From positions 83,660-147,659 of the forward strand of contig JAFPWS010000059.1 of NCBI GenBank assembly GCA_017412705.1: DNA of 64,000 nucleotides, given 5' to 3'. How positions within the stretch are numbered: position 1 is the stretch's first letter; the number at the start of each line of letters is the position of its first letter. A program made the translations under genes and the position numbers. The notes under the pieces were generated by a model. The model saw nothing but the letters and a program-made list of their open reading frames with translations, did no database searches and was not told the origin of the DNA. The stretch is from Prevotella sp. Lineage in GTDB: Bacteria; Bacteroidota; Bacteroidia; Bacteroidales; Bacteroidaceae. Below are positions 39,777-49,086 of this stretch, piece after piece.

Positions 39777-41243
39777 CTATTCAGAGGCAAGCCTGCGGAA
39801 GTTCCATTTCGAGTTGTCTGAACTGAAGTCATACTCTGCCAGCGTGGGAGTACTGTCGCCGGCAGAATAGAGGACATAGCGCTTGTTCAAGCCTTCCCGT
39901 CCGGGAATCGCCTTTGGCATCAGCCGATAGGTCTGGTCTGTCAGCTGCTGGATGCACCAGAGCTGCTCCGGAGAACCCGTAAACTGCGGCACGGTAGTAA
40001 GCTCAAGATTGGCAGTAGCAGCCAGTGCACGCTGTGTGCCGGCTATGGTGATACGATAGTAGGGTCCACCCAAATAGCCTCCGGCCCCGGGCACGGCAGT
40101 GATGCACCAGTGCTGGTTAGGGCGGAACATATAATCGCTGCAACGGACGGCAATACTGTCCTTAGGCCAACCAGCGATGACATCGCCCAACTGCTGGCTG
40201 GCAATAGGCACTATTGGCTTGTCGGGATCGATGCGCCAGAAAGCCTCGCGCTCCTGGGGGATACGGACAAAGTCGGTAGCCAGTTCCAAGGCATAGCCGC
40301 GGCGCTCAGACGCTATCTCATAGACACCCTCCTTGAAAGCCTCGCCTGCCACAGGCCAGTCATTACGCCATAAGAGGGGACGAATGGCCAACACCGAGCG
40401 TCCTCCCATGTCAAAGTCTGCCTCAAAGTGACACGACATCACCTCGACACCCTCATCAATGACGGTGCGTCCGAAGTGTCCCGGCCCTGTCTTACGGTCT
40501 CCTGCGGCAATCACCAGACGTCCTCCGCCGTGGAACATGTCGCGGCCCACATTGTCGACATAAGGACCAGTAACACTGCGGGAGCGGCCCACCACGATAT
40601 TATAGGTGGAGTTGACACCGTCACAACACGTGCCGTGAGTTCCCAGCAGATAGTACCATCCGTTACGGTACAACAGGTCAGTAGCCTCACAGTCTATGGC
40701 AATGTCCTGCTCTATGTTGCCTTTAACCCGCTCACCGGTCTTAGGGTCGAGTTCTATCAGGCGTATCGCACCGAAATAGGTGCCGTAAGAAGCCCACAAC
40801 CTACCCGTCGCGGCATCGAGCAGCAGACTGGGGTCTATGGCGTCGCAGTCTTCCATGCCGTCGCTGGCCGCAACCTCAATGGGGTCGCTGAAACGGAAGT
40901 CCGCCGACCTGGGGTCCAACGACTTGTTCCACATGGTCAGGATGCGTCCGTTATGGCCGCCAAAAAGGCCGCCTCCGGTAGCTCCGTATATCACAAGGTA
41001 GCGGTCGCCAATCTTCAGCACGTCAGGTGCTGCGCCACCACCCGGACGCTCTGCCCCGCCATGCCATGACCAGCCGTCTTCAGAGACGAGCCCTCCGCCA
41101 CCGGTACCGAAGGTATAGAACCTGCCGTCACACTCCGCAATGGTTGAGGGGTCGTGGATATAGGGCTGCCCTACCTGGGCTGTCAGCTTTTCAACAAAGA
41201 GACACAAGAACACTGCAGTAATAAGGAATTCCTTTTTCATCAT
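39777..41243 (-). CDS. GH43-family glycosidase with a C-terminal ricin-like domain
   Basis: 488 residues with a signal peptide (cut after LTAQ). Five-bladed propeller with the GH43 acidic residues: Asp in IHDPSTI, Asp in DAIDPSLLL and Glu in DCEATDLLYRNGWYYLLGTH. This resembles the arabinanase/arabinofuranosidase side of GH43. The last 150 residues have repeated QxW-like motifs (NQHWCI, EQLWCIQQ, NSKWNFR), as in a beta-trefoil carbohydrate-binding domain. It is 3 bases after the previous GH43 gene on the same strand, so the two are co-translated. Likely action is on alpha-L-arabinosyl links (inference). Confidence 0.85.
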   Translation of the reverse strand: MMKKEFLITAVFLCLFVEKLTAQVGQPYIHDPSTIAECDGRFYTFGTGGGGLVSEDGWSWHGGAERPGGGAAPDVLKIGDRYLVIYGATGGGLFGGHNGRILTMWNKSLDPRSADFRFSDPIEVAASDGMEDCDAIDPSLLLDAATGRLWASYGTYFGAIRLIELDPKTGERVKGNIEQDIAIDCEATDLLYRNGWYYLLGTHGTCCDGVNSTYNIVVGRSRSVTGPYVDNVGRDMFHGGGRLVIAAGDRKTGPGHFGRTVIDEGVEVMSCHFEADFDMGGRSVLAIRPLLWRNDWPVAGEAFKEGVYEIASERRGYALELATDFVRIPQEREAFWRIDPDKPIVPIASQQLGDVIAGWPKDSIAVRCSDYMFRPNQHWCITAVPGAGGYLGGPYYRITIAGTQRALAATANLELTTVPQFTGSPEQLWCIQQLTDQTYRLMPKAIPGREGLNKRYVLYSAGDSTPTLAEYDFSSDNSKWNFRRLASE

Positions 41244-41246
41244 GCT

Positions 41247-43208
41247 TTATGGAATGAAATAGTGAGTAACTGGGTTGCCTTTCTTGTCGACGAAACGCGC
41301 GCACACGTCGCTCAGCCCAGGGCCGTTGACTAAGCAGAAACGAAGGACGTTCAGCCCAGCCTTCAGCGTCAGGCGCTGCGACATGCCGTCATCCTCCACC
41401 ATGCGCCGGTCACCGTCAAGCGTGAGCACAGGCTTGCCGTTGAGCCACCAGCACGAGGCTCCGTTGCTGCCTGCGGCAAGGCGCACATTGGCCTGTTCAA
41501 AAGGACAGACGATGGTGGTCTCGCCCCAGAACAGCGAGTTATACGGTTCGCATCCTGCCTGTTCGGCAAAGCGGAACAGACGTATGTTAAACGTATTGCT
41601 GTCCACCACGTGCCATTTGCCTTTCTTGCTGTCAGCCTTGGGCAACTCCCTGGCCACCATGTCCTTCAGGAAACTGTCAGAAAGCATGATGTTAGAGCGC
41701 ACCTCATAGGGAACGGGTTCCCGCAAAGACCATCGGCGGATGAAGCCGGCAGAGTCCGGATACAGCGGGAGTCTGCCCGAGGGAACTGTTGTGAAGTAGT
41801 CAGGACGATTGCGGAACTGTATACAGTCTATATCGACCTCCTTGTCCTCACACCTTACGGCGATGTCCGCCACACCCTTGGGCAGATACGCCAGAGGAGC
41901 AGTCAGCGTGAGCCACTGGCTGCTCTGGTCACGACGGAACTGGCCCCGTTCTGTTATCACCGTTACCGGAATACGGGCCAGCAGCTTCCTCCCGCTACGA
42001 AGACTAATCGCCGTATTGGCCTTCGCCCTCACCCGCACGACAGCATAGGCACCAGCACGCAGACCGCTGAAGTCAACATCGGCATAGCGGAGCCAGGCAT
42101 CCTTGGCAGCCAACCTGGCATGCCATCCGCGGAAAGGCTGCAACGTGTCGTTGTACGCTATCGCCACCCCACTGCCGGCCTCGCTGTAGCGGTCTGCCTC
42201 TATCAGGGCCGTAGCAGGTGTGACACCCACGCCGCGCAGCGTAGGCTTCACCTCGACAATCGTACCGTCACGACGGAACGACAGGCGGTCTATGCAGACA
42301 GAACGCAGCTTGTCGAACGAGGGGGAGTAGTCGTTGCGGTGGTAGAAGAGATACCACTGCCCCTTGTATTGCACGATGCTGTGGTGGTTCGTCCAGCACC
42401 CGTTCCCATGTTCCTCCATGATGAGCCCCTTGAAGGTCCAAGGCCCCAAGGGATTGTCCGACATGGCATAAGCCAGCGTCTCGGTGCCACCCTCTTTGCG
42501 CACCCAGGGGAACGTCAGGTAGTAGTGCCCGTCATGCCTGAAGACAAAAGGCCCCTCCTTGAATCCCTCAGGCAGTCCTTCCATGGCCTGCCCGCCTGTT
42601 TCGACGGTACCGCCCTGGGGCATTGCCTGCCTTGTCAGCGGGTCGGCCAGCTCCTTCATGTTATCCTTCAGCCGGGCGCCACGGATTCCCATGCCGCTCC
42701 AGTAGATGTACGCCCTTCCGTCGTCGTCGACCAGCACACAGGGGTCTATGCCCGTGACACCCCTGATGGGCTGCTCTTCACAACGGTAAGGACCCTCGGG
42801 ACGCTCTGCCGTAGCCACCCCTACGGCAAAGCCCCGCCCGGCACCGGCAGGAGCCGCCGGGAAATAGAAGTAGTAGGTACCATCCCTGTACACGCAGTCC
42901 GGGGCCCACATGGCATAGCTGTCAGGCTTGACCCAGGGCACCCTGTTCTGTGTCACTATGACGCCGTGGTCCGTCCAGTTCACCAGGTCGTCCGACGAGA
43001 ACACATGGTAGTCCTCCATGCAAAACCAGTCCTGGCGCTGACCCTCCGGGGCAGGGATGTCATGGGAAGGAAACACGTACATTCTGCCCTCAAACACGCG
43101 GGCAGTAGGGTCGGCAGCATACTGCCCCCCAGTAATAGGATTCTGGGCGGCAGCCCTGCCCGCCATGCCCAGAACACCTACAGACAACAACAAAAGGAAA
43201 TTTTTCAT
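41247..43208 (-). CDS. GH43-family glycosidase with carbohydrate-binding beta-sandwich domain
   Basis: 653 residues from the ATG at 43208, which opens a signal peptide (cut after AAAQ); the longer frame crosses the promoter. The GH43 acidic triad is clear: Asp in YAADPTARVF, Asp in GIDPCVLVDDDG and Glu in FKEGPFVF. After the propeller (to about 330) comes a CBM6/35-like jelly roll (EADRYSEAGSGVAIAY, CIQFRNRP), then a C-terminal beta domain of about 150 residues with SNIMLSDSFLKDMVAREL, which I do not recognise. It is probably an exo-acting arabinofuranosidase or xylosidase on the cell surface or in the periplasm. Confidence 0.88.
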   Translation of the reverse strand: MKNFLLLLSVGVLGMAGRAAAQNPITGGQYAADPTARVFEGRMYVFPSHDIPAPEGQRQDWFCMEDYHVFSSDDLVNWTDHGVIVTQNRVPWVKPDSYAMWAPDCVYRDGTYYFYFPAAPAGAGRGFAVGVATAERPEGPYRCEEQPIRGVTGIDPCVLVDDDGRAYIYWSGMGIRGARLKDNMKELADPLTRQAMPQGGTVETGGQAMEGLPEGFKEGPFVFRHDGHYYLTFPWVRKEGGTETLAYAMSDNPLGPWTFKGLIMEEHGNGCWTNHHSIVQYKGQWYLFYHRNDYSPSFDKLRSVCIDRLSFRRDGTIVEVKPTLRGVGVTPATALIEADRYSEAGSGVAIAYNDTLQPFRGWHARLAAKDAWLRYADVDFSGLRAGAYAVVRVRAKANTAISLRSGRKLLARIPVTVITERGQFRRDQSSQWLTLTAPLAYLPKGVADIAVRCEDKEVDIDCIQFRNRPDYFTTVPSGRLPLYPDSAGFIRRWSLREPVPYEVRSNIMLSDSFLKDMVARELPKADSKKGKWHVVDSNTFNIRLFRFAEQAGCEPYNSLFWGETTIVCPFEQANVRLAAGSNGASCWWLNGKPVLTLDGDRRMVEDDGMSQRLTLKAGLNVLRFCLVNGPGLSDVCARFVDKKGNPVTHYFIP

Positions 43209-43240
43209 ACCTCCATGTTCTATCCATCCGTTAACAGGGG

Positions 43241-43248
43241 CAAAGGTA
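43241..43248 (-). promoter_or_regulatory. -7 element of the GH43 pair
   Basis: TACCTTTG on the minus strand, 32 bases before the ATG at 43208. No good -33 is seen, so an activator may be needed. Confidence 0.65.
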
Positions 43249-43327
43249 ATCATTTCCTTCAAAACCCGCCGCACGTCATGTTACACAGAGTTTCTCCCAT
43301 GTAACAGGCGCAAAAAAAGGCGGGTAT

Positions 43328-43459
43328 TGGCACCCTGTGTTGATATGAACACAGTCCTGAAGGGTGTTCTGCCCCGTCCGCTGACAGTCTCTGCCCGGTC
43401 CGCTGACAGTCTGCGCCCCGTTCTCTGTCATATCGCGCCCCGTCCGCCAAGCCCTTCAC
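43328..43459. repeat. Degenerate 22-bp tandem array
   Basis: Units start at 43350, 43372, 43394, 43416 and 43438, and weakly at 43328, each exactly 22 bases (CCCCGTCCGCTGACAGTC... and CCCGGTCCGCTGACAGTC... are the clearest). They lie in the 377-base gap between the oxidoreductase and GH43 genes. The rest of the gap holds only the GH43 promoter; a 108-codon frame across it looks spurious. Confidence 0.75.
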
Positions 43460-43585
43460 TTCTTTTAGGCCGTTGACACCTGCGGGTGCATGGCGCCGTA
43501 CAGGTGCAGCTCTACTTCGCCGTGCGCGATAGGAAAGCGCAGCACCGGAAAAGATGAGCGGTAAGCCGGGGGACGTGTCATACAT

Positions 43586-44572
43586 TCAGTCCATGGGGTA
43601 GCGTACTCCCCACGCTTCCCTGAGCTGATCCATGAGTTGCATGACATAGAGCGTCTCCTGATGAGGCATCTCGCGGGGTTCCAACAATCCGTCAATCAAG
43701 GCTTGACGACAGGCGGCAAACTGGTATTCGTAGCCCGTAATCTGTTGGGGGACACGGATTTCCTCGTCGAACACACGGTCACGCTTGTTGACGGTAATCT
43801 TCTGCGGATTGTTGATGTTGTCGATGATGATGTTACCCTCGCTACCGGCGATGACACCGATGTTGTCGCCGACACAAGCCGCGCTCGACTGGACATTGGC
43901 CAGGATGCCGTCCTCAAGGACGAGGGTCATGGCGTTGGTCAGGTCCATGCCCGTATCGCTCTTCACACAGTGGCCGTCAAGGCTCTTGACGGCTGCATCG
44001 GTAAACATACGGACGAAGTTGAGGGCATAGACTCCAAGGTCGAGCAGGGCTCCGCCGCAGAGGTCCGGACGGAAGATGCGTTCCTTGCGTCCCATCGAGT
44101 AGCCTAATGTGGCGGTAATAAGACGGGGCTGGCCGATGCGCCCGTCATCTATCAGTCGGCGAACCATTGACACACATGGCTGATAGCGTGTCCAGATGGC
44201 CTCGGCTAGAAACACACGACGCTCGTGTGCCAGTCCGACCACCTCCCTGGCCTGACGGAGATTGGCCATGAAGGCTTTTTCCACCAGACAGGGCTTGCCG
44301 GCCAAGAGCCCCTGACGGGTAACATCGTAATGATGAGAGTGGGGCGTGGCCACATAGACGAGGTCGACATCAGGGTCGGCAATCAAGTCGGCATAGGAGC
44401 CGTATGCCTTGGGGATGTTCCACTTACGGGCAAAAGCCTCGGCCTTTTCCAACGAGCGTGACGCAATGGCGTAGGCTTCGCAGTCGTTCATTCCTTGAAG
44501 GGTGATGGCTGCCTTCTCGGCTATCCATCCTGCGCCGATGATGCCGACGCGCAATATACTGTCTTGTTTCAT
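43586..44572 (-). CDS. Gfo/Idh/MocA-family oxidoreductase
   Basis: 328 residues, cytoplasmic. N-terminal Rossmann domain (RVGIIGAGWIAEKAA) and ATPHSHHYDV, with CLVEKAFMAN where the usual EKP motif reads EKA. The C-terminal domain carries GGALLDLGVYALNF with the family's Asp/His-type catalytic region. It resembles the dihydrodiol-dehydrogenase subgroup, which oxidises or reduces sugars with NAD(P). Placed amid pectin-degradation genes it probably processes a released sugar. It is separated from the broken TonB receptor by 17 bases. Confidence 0.88.
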   Translation of the reverse strand: MKQDSILRVGIIGAGWIAEKAAITLQGMNDCEAYAIASRSLEKAEAFARKWNIPKAYGSYADLIADPDVDLVYVATPHSHHYDVTRQGLLAGKPCLVEKAFMANLRQAREVVGLAHERRVFLAEAIWTRYQPCVSMVRRLIDDGRIGQPRLITATLGYSMGRKERIFRPDLCGGALLDLGVYALNFVRMFTDAAVKSLDGHCVKSDTGMDLTNAMTLVLEDGILANVQSSAACVGDNIGVIAGSEGNIIIDNINNPQKITVNKRDRVFDEEIRVPQQITGYEYQFAACRQALIDGLLEPREMPHQETLYVMQLMDQLREAWGVRYPMD

Positions 44573-44589
44573 GAGTCTATCAGTTTGGA

Positions 44590-45140
44590 TTAACGATGTT
44601 CTTGAGCGACGAGCCGAAGATGACGTACTGCGTATTTCTTCACCTGTTTGCCGTTGATGGTGATGTTGCCGTCTTCGTCGACCTCTGCACCCGGTATGCG
44701 CTTGATGAGTTCCTCGATGGGCGAACCCTCTGGAGTCCGGTAGGCCTCGGGGTTATACATGATGGTATCCTTTCGCACCACCACCTGTGCGGCACGTCCT
44801 GTCACAACGGCCTCGTTCAGCATCACAGTTTCCGAAGACATCAGCAGATTGCCAACTCTTGATTCTGATTGCGGCGCAAGGTCACCTCGCGCTCAATGGT
44901 CTGATAGCCTACCGAAGAGATGCGCAGCCGATAGGTGCCACGCGAGGGTGCCTCAACAGAGAACGTTCCCGCAAGGTCGGAAACTGTGCCTCCGGCAAAT
45001 GTACTGTCGGAGGCCGTAAACAACTGGATGGTGGCCTGCGCCACCGGTTCTTTCAAATCAGCATCCAACAGCTGTCCGCTGATCTGCGGACGGCGGTCGT
45101 CGGATTGCGCCTTAATTGTCTGGCACATAACACTCACCAA
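44590..45140 (-). pseudogene. Broken N-terminal fragment of an outer-membrane TonB-type receptor
   Basis: From 45140 the minus strand encodes a signal-like start and a carboxypeptidase-regulatory-like domain (ISGQLLDADLKEPVAQATIQ ... YRLRISSVGYQ). A one-base frameshift near 44860 then moves the reading to a second frame that continues with MLNEAVVTGRAAQ, RKDTIMYNPEAYRTPEGS and IKRIPGAEVDEDG. This is the plug start of the outer-membrane beta-barrel family, which normally runs about 800 residues. Similarity ends at KQVKKYAV, and a stop follows at 44590. Both the frameshift and the missing 80 percent mark it as dead. It may be the lost transporter of this utilisation locus. Confidence 0.85.
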
Positions 45141-45248
45141 GAGTGATATAGTAAGGAATTTTGTGATTCATTACACTGATGACGCTAAAAGAGCAGGAAA
45201 GTTTAAAAGAGTAGATTACAATTCCACAAAATGTGCGTCTTTATGTAT

Positions 45249-47048
45249 ATGAGACAGGTTTTTCTTCTGGTCAGTACTTTGTTCTGCCTGTTAGTGCAGG
45301 CGGCTGACATCCGCATCACGCCCGACTCGTCGCTGACGGACGCGGTGCGCAAGGCCCGTGAGATGCGGCGGTTGGGACAGGCCGCACGAGTGACCATCCA
45401 CCTGGAGCGCGGTGTCTACCGGCTGTACGAGCCGCTGCGCCTGCGCCCCGAGGACAGCGGGCTGAGCATCGTGGGCGAGGGGGCCGTCGTCAGCGGCGGC
45501 ATGAGCATCACTGGCTGGAAGCGGCAGGGCAGGCTCTTGGTGGCCGACGTGCCCGACTTCAACGGTCGTCCTGTGGACTTCCGGCAGCTGTGGGTAGGCT
45601 CCCTCCAGACCTCCCCCGGCAGGGGTGGCTTCCAGAAAGCGGTAAGGGCGCGCGACATTCCTGTGGGCGGCGCCAATGGTGACCCCTTCGAGCAGATGGC
45701 CCGCATACGCACCTACGACAAGAAGGGGCATGTGCTGTGGGTTCCCAAGAAAGCTGTGGAGAAAATACTGAAGGCGCCCTACGCCGAGATGGTGCTGCAC
45801 GAGATGTGGTGCACAAGCAACCTGCGCATCAAGAGCATCACGCCGGAAGGCGACTCTGCCGCCGTGCGCTTCCACGACCCGGAGGCGAGGCTGCAGTTCG
45901 AGCATCCGTGGCCCTCGCCCATGACGCCCGACACGGGACACCCGTCGCCCTTCTACCTGACCAACGCCATGGAGCTGTTGGACGAGCCCGGCGAGTGGTA
46001 CCACGACTGGCGCCAGCATAAGCTCTACTACATGCCGCGGCCGGAAGAGGCCTCCCTGCTTACGGAGGGACGGGGAGAGGCCGTAGTGCCCGTTCTGGAG
46101 ACGCTGGTGGAGTGTGTCGGCACGGCGGAGCACCCCGTGCGCGACATCTGCATCAAGGGTGTCACCTTCAGCCACACCACGTGGCTGCGCCCTTCGGAGA
46201 AAGGCCATGTGCCCCTGCAGGCCGGCATGTATTTGGTGGAGGCCTACAAGCTGCGCCCGCAGACAGACCGTCCGAACAACCACAAGCTGGACAACCAGGG
46301 ATGGTTGGGACGTGCCGCCGCGGCTGTGGTGCTGCGCCACACCGAGCATATCAATTTCAAGGACTGTCGCTTTGAGCATCTGGGTGGCTCTGGGCTGGAC
46401 TACGTGGAGGGGTGTCACGGCGGAACCGTGACAAACAGTACCTTCACCGACATCGCCATGAACGGCTACGTCTGCGGCTCGTTCTCGCCCGAGGGACTGG
46501 AGACCCACCTGCCCTACCAGCCCACCGACTTCCGCGAGGTGTGCACGGGGCAGCAGGTGAGCAACTGCGAGTTCTGCGACGTGACGAACGAGGACTGGGG
46601 CTGCGTGGCCATCTGTGCCGGCTACGTCAGCGGCATCAACATAGAGCATAACACCATCCACGACGTGTCGTACACGGGCATCTCATTAGGCTGGGGATGG
46701 AACCGCGACCTGGTGTGCATGAAGGACAACAGGGTGCATGCCAACCTCATCTACAACTACGCCCAGCACATGTACGACTGTGCCGGCATCTATACCCTCG
46801 GCAATCAGCCGGGCACCGTCATTTCAGAGAATGTGGTGCACGACATTGCCAAGCCCTCTTACGTGCACGACCCTAACCACTGGTTCTACCTCTACACCGA
46901 CGAGGGATCGAGCAATATCACCCTCAAGGACAACTGGACACCAGAGGAGAAATTCCTGAAGAATGCCAATGGTCCTGGCAACATCTGGGAGAACAACGGA
47001 CCGCAAGTAAACGAAAACATCAAACACCATGCAGGCATCACCAAATAG
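45249..47048 (+). CDS. Secreted right-handed beta-helix glycosidase, GH141-like (second copy)
   Basis: 599 residues from the ATG at 45249, which opens the signal peptide MRQVFLLVSTLFCLLVQA; an ATG at 45231 adds six residues. Beta-helix throughout, with the same core as the protein at 31484: DWGCVAICAGYV, GISLGWGWNRD and GIYTLGNQPGT. It is about 90 residues longer, partly because residues 117-129 (SLQTSPGRGGFQK) are a palindromic element at 45599-45634. Likely a pectin RG-II or xylan side-chain enzyme. Its end overlaps the rhamnosidase start by 20 bases, so the pair is translationally coupled. Confidence 0.78.
   Translation: MRQVFLLVSTLFCLLVQAADIRITPDSSLTDAVRKAREMRRLGQAARVTIHLERGVYRLYEPLRLRPEDSGLSIVGEGAVVSGGMSITGWKRQGRLLVADVPDFNGRPVDFRQLWVGSLQTSPGRGGFQKAVRARDIPVGGANGDPFEQMARIRTYDKKGHVLWVPKKAVEKILKAPYAEMVLHEMWCTSNLRIKSITPEGDSAAVRFHDPEARLQFEHPWPSPMTPDTGHPSPFYLTNAMELLDEPGEWYHDWRQHKLYYMPRPEEASLLTEGRGEAVVPVLETLVECVGTAEHPVRDICIKGVTFSHTTWLRPSEKGHVPLQAGMYLVEAYKLRPQTDRPNNHKLDNQGWLGRAAAAVVLRHTEHINFKDCRFEHLGGSGLDYVEGCHGGTVTNSTFTDIAMNGYVCGSFSPEGLETHLPYQPTDFREVCTGQQVSNCEFCDVTNEDWGCVAICAGYVSGINIEHNTIHDVSYTGISLGWGWNRDLVCMKDNRVHANLIYNYAQHMYDCAGIYTLGNQPGTVISENVVHDIAKPSYVHDPNHWFYLYTDEGSSNITLKDNWTPEEKFLKNANGPGNIWENNGPQVNENIKHHAGITK
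45599..45634 (+). repeat. In-frame palindromic element, left-type, in the second GH141-like gene
   Basis: CTCCCTCCAGACCTCCCCC then GGCAGGGGTGGCTTCCAG. It is most like the left half that precedes the DUF559 insert in GH31 and is a solitary half-element. Confidence 0.8.
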
Positions 47049-49068
47049 CCAAAAGGCAACATGGATATGGTATCCGGGCGACTTCGAAGTGTGGCTCGGC
47101 AACATCTTCAACAACCGCAGAACGGAGCGAGGCGCCATGTTTCCACCGTTCTGGAAACAAGACTCACACTACGTGACGGTAGAATTCTCGAAGGCTTTTA
47201 CGCTGGAAGAGCAAGAAACCATCACCATTTCCTGCGAGGGACGGTTCAACCTCATGCTCGACGGCAAGCTGCAGTTCGGTATGCCGAAGACCTTCACCGT
47301 TCCCAAGGGCGAGCACAAGCTGAACCTGAAGGTATGGAACCAAGCCACTCCCCCAGCCCTCTTCATCGACGGCAACACCATCCGGACGGACTCCAGCTGG
47401 CTGGCCACCTACGAGGACAAACTGTGGATTGACGAGAACGGTGTGGCACATGGCTCAGGCATCTACGTGCCTGCCGCCCACTGGAACTTCGACCGCATCG
47501 ACACGCCGCCCTCGTCGTTCCACCTGGAGCGCGAGGAGCGCCGCCCCGTCAGCTGCCGCGGCACGGCAACCGGCGGGACACTCTACGACTTCGGGCGGGA
47601 GACGTTCGGCTATCTGAAAGTAAAAGGGCTGAAAGGGCGTGTGAGCATCTACTACGGAGAGAGTGCCGAGGAGGCTCTGGACAAGGAGCGGTGCGAGACG
47701 CTCGACGTGCTGTGCGAGGGAGGGAGGCTGGACAGCAAGGCTTTCCGCTATGTCAACATAGAGAAGGAGGACGGCGCCGTGTACGACGAGGTGCTGATGG
47801 ACTACGAGTACAACCCCACCACTGTTCCCGACGGCATGCCGTCGGGCTCCTTCCGCTGCTCTGACGAGGAAATCAACCGCATCTGGGAGGTGGCGGCCTA
47901 CACCATGGACCTCACCACCCGCGAGTTCTTCATGGACGGCATCAAGCGCGACCGCTGGACATGGTCGGGCGACGCCATACAGTCGTACCTCATGAACTAC
48001 TACCTGCGCTTCGACACGGCGTGCGTCAAGCGCACCGTCCGCCAGCTGCGGGGCAAGGACCCTGTGACGGCCCACGTCAACACCATCATGGACTACACGT
48101 TCTACTGGTTCAACTCCATCCTGGACTACTACAACTATACGGGCGACAAGGATTTCGTACGCGAGATGTGGCCCCGCATGGTGACGCTGATGGACTACGT
48201 CGAAGGTCGGCTGAACGCTGACGGCATGGCCGAAGGACAGCCCGACGACTGGATTTTCGTGGACTGGGTGGACTTCCCCATGCACAAGCGCGGTACGCTG
48301 TGCTTCGAACAGATTCTCTTCATGAAGGCGATGGACACGATGGCCGCGTGTGCCAAACTCCTGGGCGTCAAGAGCGACTACCGCGTCAGGAGCGAAGTGC
48401 TGCGCAATAAGATCAAGCAGACGTTCTGGAGCTACGAGCAGCGCGCCTACCTGCACGCCATCGAGGACGGCCGGATGAACCGGCAGATTACCAAGTTCCC
48501 CAACATGTTTGCCATACTCTATGGCCTGTCGTACGAGGAGGAGCGCAGGGAGATTATGCAGACCGTCATGCTGAACCCGGCCATAGACCCCATCACCACA
48601 CCCTACATGCGCTTCTACGAGTTGGAGACGCTCTGTCTGATGGGCCACCACCAAGAGGTGCTCAAAGAGATGCGCGATTATTGGGGAGGCATGCTGCGCG
48701 AGGGGGCGACGTCGTTCTGGGAGAAGTATGTACCCACAGAGACAGGTACGCAGCACCTGGCCATGTACGGACGGCCCTACGGCAAGTCGCTATGCCATGC
48801 CTGGGGAGCCTCGCCCGTCTATCTCTTAGGCAAGTATTATTTAGGCGTGAAGCCCACCAAACCCGGCTACGAGGAATACGAGGTAAGACCCGCCTTGGGC
48901 GGCCTGGAATGGATAGAGGGCACAGTGCCTACGCCCCACGGGCTCATCCATGTCTGCATGGACCGCCAGCAAGTGAAGGTGCGCGCCACCGAGGGCACGG
49001 GCTGGCTCGTCGTGGGCGACCGGCGCATACGCATCGAAAAGAATCAAGAGACAACCGTTTGCCTCTGA
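47029..49068 (+). CDS. GH78 alpha-L-rhamnosidase
   Basis: 679 residues, no signal peptide, so probably cytoplasmic. Beta-sandwich N-terminal half, then an (alpha/alpha)6 barrel with the GH78 signature DGIKRDRWTWSGDAIQSY (general-acid Glu/Asp region near residue 308) and a later WEKYVPTETG for the base. C-terminal beta domain ends in RRIRIEKNQETTVCL. It removes terminal rhamnose from pectin rhamnogalacturonan or glycosides. Cytoplasmic placement means its substrate is imported as an oligosaccharide. The gene overlaps the preceding beta-helix gene, and a strong terminator overlaps its last codons. Confidence 0.92.
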   Translation: MQASPNSQKATWIWYPGDFEVWLGNIFNNRRTERGAMFPPFWKQDSHYVTVEFSKAFTLEEQETITISCEGRFNLMLDGKLQFGMPKTFTVPKGEHKLNLKVWNQATPPALFIDGNTIRTDSSWLATYEDKLWIDENGVAHGSGIYVPAAHWNFDRIDTPPSSFHLEREERRPVSCRGTATGGTLYDFGRETFGYLKVKGLKGRVSIYYGESAEEALDKERCETLDVLCEGGRLDSKAFRYVNIEKEDGAVYDEVLMDYEYNPTTVPDGMPSGSFRCSDEEINRIWEVAAYTMDLTTREFFMDGIKRDRWTWSGDAIQSYLMNYYLRFDTACVKRTVRQLRGKDPVTAHVNTIMDYTFYWFNSILDYYNYTGDKDFVREMWPRMVTLMDYVEGRLNADGMAEGQPDDWIFVDWVDFPMHKRGTLCFEQILFMKAMDTMAACAKLLGVKSDYRVRSEVLRNKIKQTFWSYEQRAYLHAIEDGRMNRQITKFPNMFAILYGLSYEEERREIMQTVMLNPAIDPITTPYMRFYELETLCLMGHHQEVLKEMRDYWGGMLREGATSFWEKYVPTETGTQHLAMYGRPYGKSLCHAWGASPVYLLGKYYLGVKPTKPGYEEYEVRPALGGLEWIEGTVPTPHGLIHVCMDRQQVKVRATEGTGWLVVGDRRIRIEKNQETTVCL

Positions 49069-49086
49069 GTGAGGCAAACGGCTTAT
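49055..49086. terminator. Bidirectional terminator overlapping the rhamnosidase stop codon
   Basis: CCGTTTGCCTC (49055-49065) and GAGGCAAACGG (49071-49081) with loop TGAGT, followed by CTTATTTT. The TGA stop is in the loop region. It also serves the convergent S8 peptidase gene. Confidence 0.85.

Noticed and set aside
41610-43304. A 564-codon open frame opposite the GH43 gene
   Set aside because: Same reason: it is antisense to a clear GH43 with signal peptide, acidic triad and -7 box. The antisense product is low in hydrophobic pattern and matches nothing.
43259-43585. A 108-codon open frame over the 22-bp array
   Set aside because: It spans the tandem array and the GH43 promoter, has a low-complexity product and no start context.
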